27,705 bases of DNA from an uncultured bacterium (GTDB taxonomy: Bacteria > Patescibacteriota > Minisyncoccia > Phycocordibacterales > Phycocordibacteraceae), in assembly GCA_938008595.1 (NCBI GenBank), contig CALLKD010000106.1, positions 1 through 27,705 on the forward strand. Reading direction: 5' to 3'. The notes under the pieces were generated by a model that saw nothing but the letters and a program-made list of their open reading frames with translations, was not told the DNA's origin and made no database searches. The translations under genes were made by a program, and so were the position numbers. Positions 21,605-27,705 of this stretch are shown in pieces; positions within the stretch are counted from its first letter, which is position 1; each line of letters starts with the position of its first letter.

Positions 21605-21613
21605 TGGTACGAT
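21605..21613 (+). promoter_or_regulatory. Extended -10 (TGGTACGAT) for tpiA
   Basis: The hexamer TACGAT (21608-21613) ends 7 nt before the ATG at 21621, with TGG in front. Candidate leaderless promoter. Confidence 0.55.
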
Positions 21614-21620
21614 TTAGGTA

Positions 21621-22361
21621 ATGTTACTTGTCTCCAACTGGAAAGCATATGTAGAGAGTACGGCTTCGGCAAAGGCACTCTTTGAAGTGGCTAAGAAACT
21701 TACTACAAAGAAAAAGCACACCATTGTTCTTGTGCCAGCAGCGCCACACTTGGCGTTCTTGTCTCAAGGCAATCGCTCAAAGGTAGCCTTTGGTGCACAG
21801 AACATAAGTGACGGGCAGGGGGGAGCTGCCACTGGCGAGATTACTGCAGCCACTATTAAAGGCAGTGGCGCAGCCTATGTGATCATTGGACACTCAGAGG
21901 TTCGTGCAAAGGGTGACACCAATGAAATAGTTGCCGCAAAGATACAGCAGGCACTCACACACCGCCTCCTTCCTATCGTATGTGTTGGTGAGAGGGAGCG
22001 GGATGTGAATGCAGAGTACCTTCAGGAACTAAGACACCAGATTGCACCTATATATAGTCCACTCTCGCAAGAGGAGCGACGTACTATTATTTTGGCGTAT
22101 GAGCCGGTATGGGCTATTGGACCAACCGCAACAGGAGCAATTACCACAGAGGATCTTGAAGAGATGGTGCTCTATATACGGAAAGTAATCAGCGATTTCA
22201 TTCCAGATGGTGCGCACGAGGATACGTGCATTTTATACGGAGGGTCTGTTGATGCAGAGAATGTGCATGCACTAACCGCAACTACCGGTGTCAGTGGAGT
22301 ACTAATTGGAAGAGCAAGCACAGAAGTTGGCTCATATACTGCACTTGTCGGTGCGCTGTAA
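21621..22361 (+). CDS. tpiA: Triosephosphate isomerase
   Basis: 246 residues, normal TIM-barrel length. Interconverts DHAP and glyceraldehyde-3-phosphate. N6 and K8 (SNWKAY), catalytic H91 (YVIIGHSEVR), catalytic E161 (LAYEPVWAIG) and phosphate-binding YGGSVDAEN with GVLIGRAS are all present. Mobile loop 6 reads AIGPTATGAIT instead of the common AIGTGxxA, so the hinge of the catalytic lid is altered or lengthened. Own leaderless promoter. The 8-nt gap to the convergent small membrane protein holds no terminator. pgk lies just beyond, forming a small glycolytic group. Stop TAA. Confidence 0.96.
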   Translation: MLLVSNWKAYVESTASAKALFEVAKKLTTKKKHTIVLVPAAPHLAFLSQGNRSKVAFGAQNISDGQGGAATGEITAATIKGSGAAYVIIGHSEVRAKGDTNEIVAAKIQQALTHRLLPIVCVGERERDVNAEYLQELRHQIAPIYSPLSQEERRTIILAYEPVWAIGPTATGAITTEDLEEMVLYIRKVISDFIPDGAHEDTCILYGGSVDAENVHALTATTGVSGVLIGRASTEVGSYTALVGAL

Positions 22362-22368
22362 TAGCAGG

Positions 22369-22566
22369 TTACGGAGCGATGCCCGTAATGGTGCTGGTAT
22401 AGGAAGAGAGGAATGCAGGAATAGCAAACACAAGTCCTATAAGGGGGAGAATAAAAAGCACGAGGGTAACAACCATTGTCCAGAAGAAATAGCTTCGTGT
22501 TTTCTCAACTGAAACATATATTGCGTCAATTTTCTGTTCAAGCCGTTCAAAGGTTTGTTGATCCAT
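22369..22566 (-). CDS. Small membrane protein, 65 aa
   Basis: An N-terminal amphipathic helix (MDQQTFERLEQKIDAIYVSVEKTRSY; its first part resembles a coiled coil) is followed by one long hydrophobic stretch (~27-52, FFWTMVVTLVLFILPLIGLVFAIP) and a short polar tail. Not assigned to a family; such 'coiled coil + TM' proteins next to pgk/tpiA recur in Parcubacteria, but the role is unknown. An extended -10 (TGC-TATACT, hexamer 22578-22573) ends 6 nt before the ATG at 22566, strong support that this is a real gene. Convergent with tpiA. Stop TAA. Confidence 0.7.
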   Translation of the reverse strand: MDQQTFERLEQKIDAIYVSVEKTRSYFFWTMVVTLVLFILPLIGLVFAIPAFLSSYTSTITGIAP

Positions 22567-22572
22567 ACCAAA

Positions 22573-22581
22573 AGTATAGCA
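22573..22581 (-). promoter_or_regulatory. Extended -10 (TGCTATACT) for the 65-aa protein
   Basis: The hexamer is at 22578-22573 on the minus strand, 6 nt before the ATG at 22566. Back to back with the pgk promoter, 16 bp between the two hexamers. Confidence 0.6.
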
Positions 22582-22594
22582 GAGCTCTGTAAGG

Positions 22595-22600
22595 TATTAT
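22595..22600 (+). promoter_or_regulatory. -10 box TATTAT for pgk
   Basis: Ends 6 nt before the ATG at 22607; no Shine-Dalgarno. Candidate leaderless promoter. Confidence 0.55.
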
Positions 22601-22606
22601 CTATAG

Positions 22607-23743
22607 ATGAAAAGCGTAACAGACATACAAGTTCTCGAGGGCATTCCGGTGCTGGTGCGTGCTGCACTAAATGTGCCTGTTGAAAATGGCGTGGTGGTAA
22701 ATACGTTTAGATTACGTAGTGCACTACCAACCATTACCTATCTACAAGAGCGTGGAGCACGAGTAATTCTAATTGGTCACATTGGTGAAAAGGGAACCGA
22801 GACACTAGAGCCGGTATACAAGGCACTACAGCCAATGATTCCAGGAATTACTTTCTGTCCGGTAACGACAGGACCAGAGGCGCGAGCGGCAGTTCGTGCG
22901 CTTGCACCGGGTGGCGTGTTACTTCTTGAAAATCTTCGACGAAATGGGGGAGAGAAGAATAATGATGCTGCGTTTGCCGCAGCACTTGCTGAGCTCGCTG
23001 ATGTGTTTGTGCAGGATTCATTTGATGTGTGTCATCGCTCACACGCCTCGGTGGTACGGTTGCCAGCACTCTTGCCTGCGTATGCAGGATTACAGGTGGT
23101 AACAGAAGTGAAGGAGCTCACAAAGGCTCTCTCACCAGCACACCCGTCCATTGCTATTATTGGTGGCGCTAAGTTTGTTACTAAGGAGCCAGTACTTTCG
23201 AAACTCTTACAGATATATGACAAGGTGTTTGTGGGTGGTGCACTGGCAAATGATTTTATACAACGACAAGGATATCCTGTTGGCGCATCACTTGTTTCAA
23301 AAAATGTGCGCGGTGAAGACATTGATGCACTCCTTACGAATCCCAAGCTTATGCTTCCGGTGGACGAGGTTGTGGGTGTTTTAGGAACCTCTGCGGCAGA
23401 CAGAAGAATTGTGGGACTGACCGATGTTGGAAAGGATCTGGCTGTGCTTGATGACGGACCTAAGACGGTTGCACTGCTACGTGACTATATACAAACAGCA
23501 AAGACCGTCTTATGGAACGGTCCGCTTGGTAATTATGAAAATGGATTTGTTGAAGCAACAGAGGAACTTGCCAAGGTAATTGCAGGAAGTTCTTCCTACT
23601 CAATTCTTGGTGGTGGTGATACGGTAGCGGCAGTTGAAAATGCAGGACTAGCCAGCCACTTCACATTCATCTCAACGGGGGGAGGTGCAATGCTTGATTT
23701 TCTTGCAACTGGCACCTTGCCAGGGATTAGTGCACTGAATTAA
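22607..23743 (+). CDS. pgk: Phosphoglycerate kinase, divergent
   Basis: 378 residues, somewhat short (usual ~390-415). Catalyses 1,3-BPG + ADP to 3-PG + ATP. The family is clear from LLLENLRRNGGE, DVFVQDSFDVCHRSHAS, IIGGAKFVTKEPVL, WNGPLGNYENG and the GGGDTVAAV loop, so the nucleotide lobe looks complete. The substrate lobe is unusual: the RxDxNVP motif reads R18-A-A20-L-N-V-P, with Ala in place of the 3-PG-binding Asp, and the HLGRPKG motif reads GHIGEKG, with Glu for the basic-patch Arg. Arg35, R111/R112 and the HRSHAS Arg remain. Either activity is reduced or altered, or other residues compensate. The stop TAA overlaps the HIT gene's stop on the other strand. Confidence 0.9.
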   Translation: MKSVTDIQVLEGIPVLVRAALNVPVENGVVVNTFRLRSALPTITYLQERGARVILIGHIGEKGTETLEPVYKALQPMIPGITFCPVTTGPEARAAVRALAPGGVLLLENLRRNGGEKNNDAAFAAALAELADVFVQDSFDVCHRSHASVVRLPALLPAYAGLQVVTEVKELTKALSPAHPSIAIIGGAKFVTKEPVLSKLLQIYDKVFVGGALANDFIQRQGYPVGASLVSKNVRGEDIDALLTNPKLMLPVDEVVGVLGTSAADRRIVGLTDVGKDLAVLDDGPKTVALLRDYIQTAKTVLWNGPLGNYENGFVEATEELAKVIAGSSSYSILGGGDTVAAVENAGLASHFTFISTGGGAMLDFLATGTLPGISALN

Positions 23744-24159
23744 GCAAGACGGTCTCTAATGTCTTTTGCAAGTGCATCTTTTGTTTCAGTAGACACGTAG
23801 GTGGTGTGCTTCCAGAAATCAAACTCCTCCCTCTTGTGGCGAGGAATAATATGGAAGTGGAGGTGGGGAACCACTTGTCCTGCCTCTGTCCCATGGTTTG
23901 AGTTGATGTGTACTCCTTTAGCGCCTGTGGCGTTCCGCACTGCCTCGGCAACCTTTCGCACGGTGCGCATAACGGCAGCCAGTGTTTCGTCATCAACATC
24001 AAAAATGTTCACCACCTGCTTCTTGGGTATGACCAAGGTGTGTCCAGGAGAAACAGGTGCGTGATCTAGAAAGGCAAGTGTTTGATCATCTTCATAGAGG
24101 ATGTCAGCGGGGAGTTCCTTGCGCACGATCTTTGTGAAGACGTTTTCGGTGTATTCCAT
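23740..24159 (-). CDS. HIT-family nucleotide hydrolase/transferase
   Basis: 139 residues. Histidine-triad protein: the catalytic motif H-x-H-x-H is in VVPHLHFHIIPRHK, with the family's FLDHAPVSPGHTLVIPKK and NSNHGTEAGQ segments upstream. Members cleave nucleoside phosphoramidates or AppppA-like dinucleotides; the substrate is not predictable. Start ATG 24159; TATTCT (24175-24170, minus) ends 10 nt upstream and AGGA lies ~7 nt before the ATG, so this gene could have a very short leader. It ends tail to tail with pgk, the two stops sharing TTAA. Confidence 0.94.
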   Translation of the reverse strand: MEYTENVFTKIVRKELPADILYEDDQTLAFLDHAPVSPGHTLVIPKKQVVNIFDVDDETLAAVMRTVRKVAEAVRNATGAKGVHINSNHGTEAGQVVPHLHFHIIPRHKREEFDFWKHTTYVSTETKDALAKDIRDRLA

Positions 24160-24191
24160 ATATTTCCTAAGAATACCGCACTCCGTAATTT

Positions 24192-24200
24192 TGATACAAT
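24192..24200 (+). promoter_or_regulatory. Extended -10 (TGATACAAT) for recJ
   Basis: TGA-TACAAT, hexamer 24195-24200, ends 6 nt before the ATG at 24207. Candidate leaderless promoter. Confidence 0.6.
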
Positions 24201-24206
24201 ACGATA

Positions 24207-25958
24207 ATGTTTACGCTACATGGGCCAATAGATGAGGAGGTGCGGGAGACGTTAGGGACATATGACGATTACACGGCAGCACTGCTCGCTAGACGGGGAA
24301 TTGTAAGTAAGGAAGCTGCAGAAGCATTTCTTTCTCCTTCATATGATGAGCATATTGGAGACCCTCTCAAAATTCTCAACATGGAGAAGGCAGCGAGACG
24401 CTTGGCAAAGGCAATTAGTGAACAAGAGCGCATTACGGTGTGGAGTGACTACGACTGTGATGGTATTCCAGGAGGGGTGCTGCTCCATGACTTCCTACAA
24501 AAGGCTGCGGCTAATTTCGATAACTATATTCCACACCGACACCTTGAAGGATACGGACTTAATATTGCAGGCATAGAGAAACTGGCTGCCGCTGGCACCA
24601 CACTCATTGTTACGGTTGACTCGGGGATTACTGATGTTGAACAGGTGCAGCGTGCGAACGAACTTGGTATAGATGTACTCATCACCGATCACCACCTCCC
24701 TCTGCGTGAAGATGGAGAAGATTCGCCAAACATACTACCGCCTGCCTTTGCGGTAGTTGACCCTAAGCAAGATGGAGAGACAAATGAATACAAAGATTTC
24801 TGTGGAGCAGGGCTTGCATGGAAACTCGTGTGCGCAACCCTTGCCATAGGGTTTGTTGGAAGAGAGAACATCACTCCTGGGTGGGAGAAGTGGCTTCTTG
24901 ATATGGCAGGACTTGCAACAATTGCTGACATCGTGCCACTCACCGGTGAGAACCGTGTCATTGCAAAGTATGGGCTCGTTGTAATGAGAAAGTCTCCACG
25001 AATAGGGTTTATAAAACTTTGCAGTGTTGCACGCTTGAACCAGCGGTATCTAACAGAAGAAGATGTCGGCTTCATGATTGCTCCTCGCGTGAACGCAGCA
25101 TCCCGTATGGGAAATCCAATGGATGCGTTTGAACTCTTTGCAACACGTAGTGAAGAACGTGCTGATGTTCTTGCAAGAGAACTTGAACGAATCAATCGAA
25201 GCAGAAGAGCAATGGGTGCTGCCATTACACGAGCAGCGCATGCTCGACTTGAAGAGCGTGCACAGGCAGGTACCTTGCCTTCAGTTATCGCACTTGGCGA
25301 TCCTGATTGGCGACCAGGACTGTTAGGAATTGTTGCATCGTCCTTAGCAGAGGAATATAAGCGGCCGGTGTTTTTGTGGGGGCGTGAGGGTGGCACTGGT
25401 GCAAAAGGTTCTTGTCGTTCAGTGAATGGTATTTCATTAGTTGAACTTATGAACGCAACAAAGGATACCTTTGAAGGAAGTGGAGGACACACTGCGGCAG
25501 GAGGATTTACTGTTCGAGATGACAGTGTGTTTTTTCTTGAGGAGCGTTTGTGTGAAGCCCTCTTAACCCTTCCTCCCGCGAGCACGGTTGAAGAGGTGAA
25601 ATATGCCGACAGTGAAATCCGTACCGCCGATGTACTAAAGATACGCATGAAGGAGACAGAGCTCTTTGCGCCGTTTGGTATGGGGAATCCAAAACCAGTA
25701 TTTCTTTTGCGAGACATCACACTTAAAAAAGTAGTGTGGTTTGGAAAGGGAGAAGAGCACTTGCGGATATCACTCACGCGAGATGATGGATTTACTGGTG
25801 ACCCTCTTGAGGCAATTTGTTTCTTTGCACGACGAGAACTTGGTGATGTTGCAACAACGCTCAGTGAACGAAGCACCGTTTCAGTTCTTGGGAACTTGGA
25901 GCGGGATACATTCACAAAGGGACAACCGGTGCGTCTGCGCATTGTTTCAATCGCCTAG
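24207..25958 (+). CDS. recJ: Single-stranded-DNA exonuclease RecJ
   Basis: 583 residues, typical RecJ. Mn/Mg-dependent 5'-3' ssDNA exonuclease in recombination and repair. DHH domain: DYDCDG at 81-86 (motif I), VTVDSGIT near 138, and ITDHHLP with DHH at 161-163; then GLATIADIVPLTGENR. The DHHA1 region has GAKGSCRSVNGISL and the nucleic-acid-binding GSGGHTAAGGF. A C-terminal OB-fold segment follows (ELFAPFGMGNPKPVFLLRD...). All expected acidic and His metal ligands are visible. Own leaderless promoter; RNase HI begins 23 nt after its TAG stop, making a nucleic-acid-processing pair. Confidence 0.96.
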   Translation: MFTLHGPIDEEVRETLGTYDDYTAALLARRGIVSKEAAEAFLSPSYDEHIGDPLKILNMEKAARRLAKAISEQERITVWSDYDCDGIPGGVLLHDFLQKAAANFDNYIPHRHLEGYGLNIAGIEKLAAAGTTLIVTVDSGITDVEQVQRANELGIDVLITDHHLPLREDGEDSPNILPPAFAVVDPKQDGETNEYKDFCGAGLAWKLVCATLAIGFVGRENITPGWEKWLLDMAGLATIADIVPLTGENRVIAKYGLVVMRKSPRIGFIKLCSVARLNQRYLTEEDVGFMIAPRVNAASRMGNPMDAFELFATRSEERADVLARELERINRSRRAMGAAITRAAHARLEERAQAGTLPSVIALGDPDWRPGLLGIVASSLAEEYKRPVFLWGREGGTGAKGSCRSVNGISLVELMNATKDTFEGSGGHTAAGGFTVRDDSVFFLEERLCEALLTLPPASTVEEVKYADSEIRTADVLKIRMKETELFAPFGMGNPKPVFLLRDITLKKVVWFGKGEEHLRISLTRDDGFTGDPLEAICFFARRELGDVATTLSERSTVSVLGNLERDTFTKGQPVRLRIVSIA

Positions 25959-25968
25959 GATTAAACGG

Positions 25969-25974
25969 TATACT
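25969..25974 (+). promoter_or_regulatory. -10 box TATACT for RNase HI
   Basis: Ends 7 nt before the ATG at 25982 in the 23-nt gap after recJ. Candidate leaderless promoter. Confidence 0.6.
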
Positions 25975-25981
25975 GGTCTCT

Positions 25982-26404
25982 ATGCAATTCACACTCTATG
26001 CCGATGGCGGCTCTCGCGGGAATCCAGGACCTGCTGGTGCTGGCGCTGTTGTATTTGACACCACCGGAAAGCGTGTAGTTGAAGTTGCTGATTTTCTAGG
26101 AGTAGCAACCAACAATATCGCCGAGTACGAAGCGCTCCTGCGTGGGCTCACAAAACTCCATGAAGCCTTTGCCGAAGGATACTTTCTCCATGTTCCACTC
26201 TTGGTACGAATGGACAGCAATCTTGCCATCGAACAGCTCAAGGGAAACTATAAAGTTAAACATCCCAACTTGGTTCCACGATACCTAGCAGTGAAGAATA
26301 TACTTGCCAGACACTTTGGTGCGGTTACGTTTGAACACGTTCGTCGTGAGTTTAATACCGATGCAGACGCACTTGCCAACGAAGCAATGGACAGAGGAAT
26401 GTAG
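25982..26404 (+). CDS. rnhA: Ribonuclease HI family protein
   Basis: 140 residues. Degrades the RNA strand of RNA-DNA hybrids (primers, R-loops). The DEDD set is visible: D8 (LYADGGSRGNPGPAGAG), E48 (NNIAEYEAL), D78 (VRMDSNLAIEQL) and D129 (REFNTDADALANEAMD). It lacks the long basic protrusion of E. coli RNase HI and resembles the shorter family typical of archaea and many CPR. Expressed from its own -10 box or with recJ. Stop TAG, followed by the repeat-rich region upstream of comEC. Confidence 0.94.
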   Translation: MQFTLYADGGSRGNPGPAGAGAVVFDTTGKRVVEVADFLGVATNNIAEYEALLRGLTKLHEAFAEGYFLHVPLLVRMDSNLAIEQLKGNYKVKHPNLVPRYLAVKNILARHFGAVTFEHVRREFNTDADALANEAMDRGM

Positions 26405-26415
26405 GTACGCTCCGT

Positions 26416-26448
26416 TTCACATTTTCTTCACATTTTCTTCACATTTTC
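26416..26448 (+). repeat. Three tandem 11-bp repeats (TTCACATTTTC)
   Basis: TTCACATTTTC occurs three times without interruption or mismatch at 26416-26426, 26427-26437 and 26438-26448. The 11-bp period puts each TTCACA on the same DNA face, the arrangement known for direct-repeat sites of OmpR/PhoB-family response regulators, and also phases the T-tracts. It ends 60 bp before the comEC -10 box. Confidence 0.9.
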
Positions 26449-26475
26449 TTTAGAAGTTTTTCAGTAATATTTTAT

Positions 26476-26497
26476 GTATGAAGCAGCTACTTCATAC
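26476..26497. repeat. Operator-like inverted repeat upstream of comEC
   Basis: GTATGAAG (26476-26483) and CTTCATAC (26490-26497) are exact complements; the centre CAGCTA makes it a 22-bp palindrome with one mismatched pair. It lies between the 11-bp repeats and the comEC -10 box. No U-tract follows, so it is not an obvious rnhA terminator. Confidence 0.6.
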
Positions 26498-26508
26498 ACC
26501 AGCTTCTG

Positions 26509-26514
26509 TATGCT
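26509..26514 (+). promoter_or_regulatory. -10 box TATGCT for comEC
   Basis: Ends 6 nt before the ATG at 26521, as in the other leaderless genes; no Shine-Dalgarno. It decides the start together with the absence of any in-frame upstream ATG. Confidence 0.55.
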
Positions 26515-26520
26515 CAGTGC

Positions 26521-27705
26521 ATGAAACAGGTTTGTCTCTATGTGGGGATGCTCGGAGTACTCGCAGGTATCACGTATGGGGTCATAGAACGTTCCACAAA
26601 TCTCTGGATGCTACTTTGCGTGGTTTTTGCGATCAGCTTCGTTTCACAACGAGTATATGGGTGGCGGGGAGCACTTGCTGTGGGGCTTGTAGTCGGCGCA
26701 AGTGTTGCGTTCGGACTGTATGTGGGAGCGCATACCCAGACCACTGTCTCCGAACCTTTCTCGGAGTTTCTTGGGAGAAAGGGAATATACAAAGGAGTCG
26801 TTGTCAGTATGCCAGATCTCCGAGAGACAAATACGCACCTCACCATTCAAATTGAGAGTGGCGGAGAACAGACCCGTATACATGCAACCGCTCCCACCTA
26901 TCCAGAAATTCATGTAGGAGATGTTGTAATGGTGTCCGGAGTTCTCAAGAAAGCAAAACCATTTGAGGGAACAGAGGGAAGAATATTTCCGTACGATATG
27001 TTTCTTGCAAAGGACGGTGTCTTTACCGTCATGAGCCCGGCCTACGTAACTGCCACCGGAAGAAGTTCTTCGCTATGGCTACGATTTCTATTTCTCCTTG
27101 AAGGCGTGCGAACAAAAAGTACCGAGGTGTTAGGGCAGGCGCTACCAGAACCTGAAAGTGCCCTCGCTGGTGTTTCAATAATCGTATTTGTACTTGTTGC
27201 TGGTGCTGGATCATCTGCGGTACGTGCAGGCATCATGGCACTGCTGTCACTTATCGCGCGCGCAACCGGCCGAACCTATGAGGTGCTCCGAGCACTGCTC
27301 GTTGCACTCGTGCTCATGAGTATCTGGAGCCCGCTCTCACTTGTGTACGATCCGGGGTTACAGTTTTCATTCATGGCGACACTCGGTCTCATTCTTGGAA
27401 CACCGATTGTCACCGAAAAGATTCTATTCATACGAAGTACATTTGTTCGTGAAATGTTTGCGACAACGATTGCTGCACAGCTTGGCGTGTTACCACTTCT
27501 CCTTTGGCAAACAGGAAATCTTTCTTTGATATCGCTGTTTGCAAATGTGCTTGCGATGCCAGTACTTCCATTTGCGATGGCGGCAAGTGCACTTGCTGGA
27601 GTCTTTGTGTTTCTCACTGCAAACTATATTCCACTCCTTTCAATTGCTGCGGGCATGCCTGCGTATATTCCACTCCGTTATGTCATTACGCTCGCAACCG
27701 TCTCA
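26521..27705 (+). CDS. comEC: ComEC/Rec2 DNA-uptake channel, 3'-partial, core segment missing
   Basis: 395 residues visible, running off the window. Inner-membrane channel for transforming ssDNA. Visible parts: two or three N-terminal TM helices (~5-70); an OB-fold/DUF4131-like region (~85-175: GIYKGVVVSMPDL, VGDVVMVSGVLKKAKPFEG, FPYDMFLAKDGVF); then the Competence domain (FVLVAGAGSSAVRAGIMALLSLIARATGR, LSLVYDPGLQFSFMATLGLIL, LPLLLWQTGNLSLISLFANVLAMPVLP). Family members have some 60-70 residues between LPEPESALAG (ends residue 217) and the VSIIVFVLVAGAG helix (from 218), holding the FRxxGxxHIVxLSGxN segment; here the two abut in frame. This is either a genuine internal deletion or an assembly collapse. 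The frame stays open on both sides. Any metallo-beta-lactamase-like C-terminus lies beyond the window. Confidence 0.88.
   Translation, partial: MKQVCLYVGMLGVLAGITYGVIERSTNLWMLLCVVFAISFVSQRVYGWRGALAVGLVVGASVAFGLYVGAHTQTTVSEPFSEFLGRKGIYKGVVVSMPDLRETNTHLTIQIESGGEQTRIHATAPTYPEIHVGDVVMVSGVLKKAKPFEGTEGRIFPYDMFLAKDGVFTVMSPAYVTATGRSSSLWLRFLFLLEGVRTKSTEVLGQALPEPESALAGVSIIVFVLVAGAGSSAVRAGIMALLSLIARATGRTYEVLRALLVALVLMSIWSPLSLVYDPGLQFSFMATLGLILGTPIVTEKILFIRSTFVREMFATTIAAQLGVLPLLLWQTGNLSLISLFANVLAMPVLPFAMAASALAGVFVFLTANYIPLLSIAAGMPAYIPLRYVITLATVS

Noticed and set aside
24689..25942. 417-residue open frame antisense to recJ
   Set aside because: Ser/Arg-rich shadow of the recJ reading frame produced by its codon bias; recJ has full family motifs.
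26478..26855. 125-residue frame overlapping comEC
   Set aside because: Out of frame with comEC, which shows clear TM and Competence-domain sequence; the Cys/Arg-rich translation looks like a shadow.

Overview
The window reads as one chromosomal contig end from an ultra-small bacterium of the Candidate Phyla Radiation (Patescibacteria), most likely the Parcubacteria group. The evidence is the gene repertoire (divergent DksA/TraR protein, NYN nuclease, HU, ribonuclease Y, stand-alone RecJ, PilB/PilC with minor pilins, ComEC), short genes with little spacing, almost no Shine-Dalgarno sequences, and tRNA genes without encoded CCA. A finer lineage cannot be assigned by eye. Bases 1-51 are not biological: they are an Illumina P5/TruSeq adapter with an 8-base i5 index, so the left edge is an assembly artefact that cuts the first gene.

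Layout. 52-3.7 kb: truncated LysM/M23 peptidase (+), then on the minus strand a DksA/TraR-like protein, a membrane-anchored proline-rich protein, a NYN nuclease and rpsO. 3.7-6.3 kb: Xer recombinase (+), RecB/Cas4-like nuclease (-) and exonuclease III (+). 6.3-6.7 kb: noncoding but strongly structured, a candidate RNA gene. 6.7-9.0 kb: CCA-adding enzyme (-) and four tRNAs (Arg-TCG, Gly-GCC, Pro-TGG, Gly-TCC). 9.07-9.41 kb: a small self-contained cassette (promoter, operator-like repeat, Shine-Dalgarno, 76-aa membrane protein, terminator) that looks foreign. 9.4-14.6 kb: a hypothetical gene (+), then HU, rny, clpP, ppa and nusA (-). 14.8-21.6 kb: type IV pilus locus (pilB, pilC, three minor-pilin-like proteins). 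21.6-26.4 kb: tpiA, small membrane protein, pgk, HIT protein, recJ and RNase HI. 26.5 kb to the end: comEC, running off the window.

How it fits together. The pilus locus and comEC suggest a type IV pilus and DNA-uptake apparatus, with recJ, RNase HI, exonuclease III and the RecB-like nuclease for DNA processing. tpiA and pgk supply lower glycolysis. cca is needed because the neighbouring tRNAs lack CCA.

Three window-wide patterns stand out. (1) At about 17 genes a -10 box ends 6-9 nt before the ATG with no Shine-Dalgarno, implying leaderless mRNAs as the default; HU, nusA and clpP have leaders instead. (2) All 26 complete native reading frames end in TAA or TAG; the only TGA stop belongs to the foreign-looking cassette. 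(3) Many genes end in perfect hairpins, some swallowing the stop codon. Local surprises are a ComEC that appears to lack its central conserved segment, three exact 11-bp tandem repeats upstream of it, a PGK with altered substrate-lobe residues, an attenuator-like element in the nusA leader, and the structured RNA candidate at 6.4-6.67 kb.
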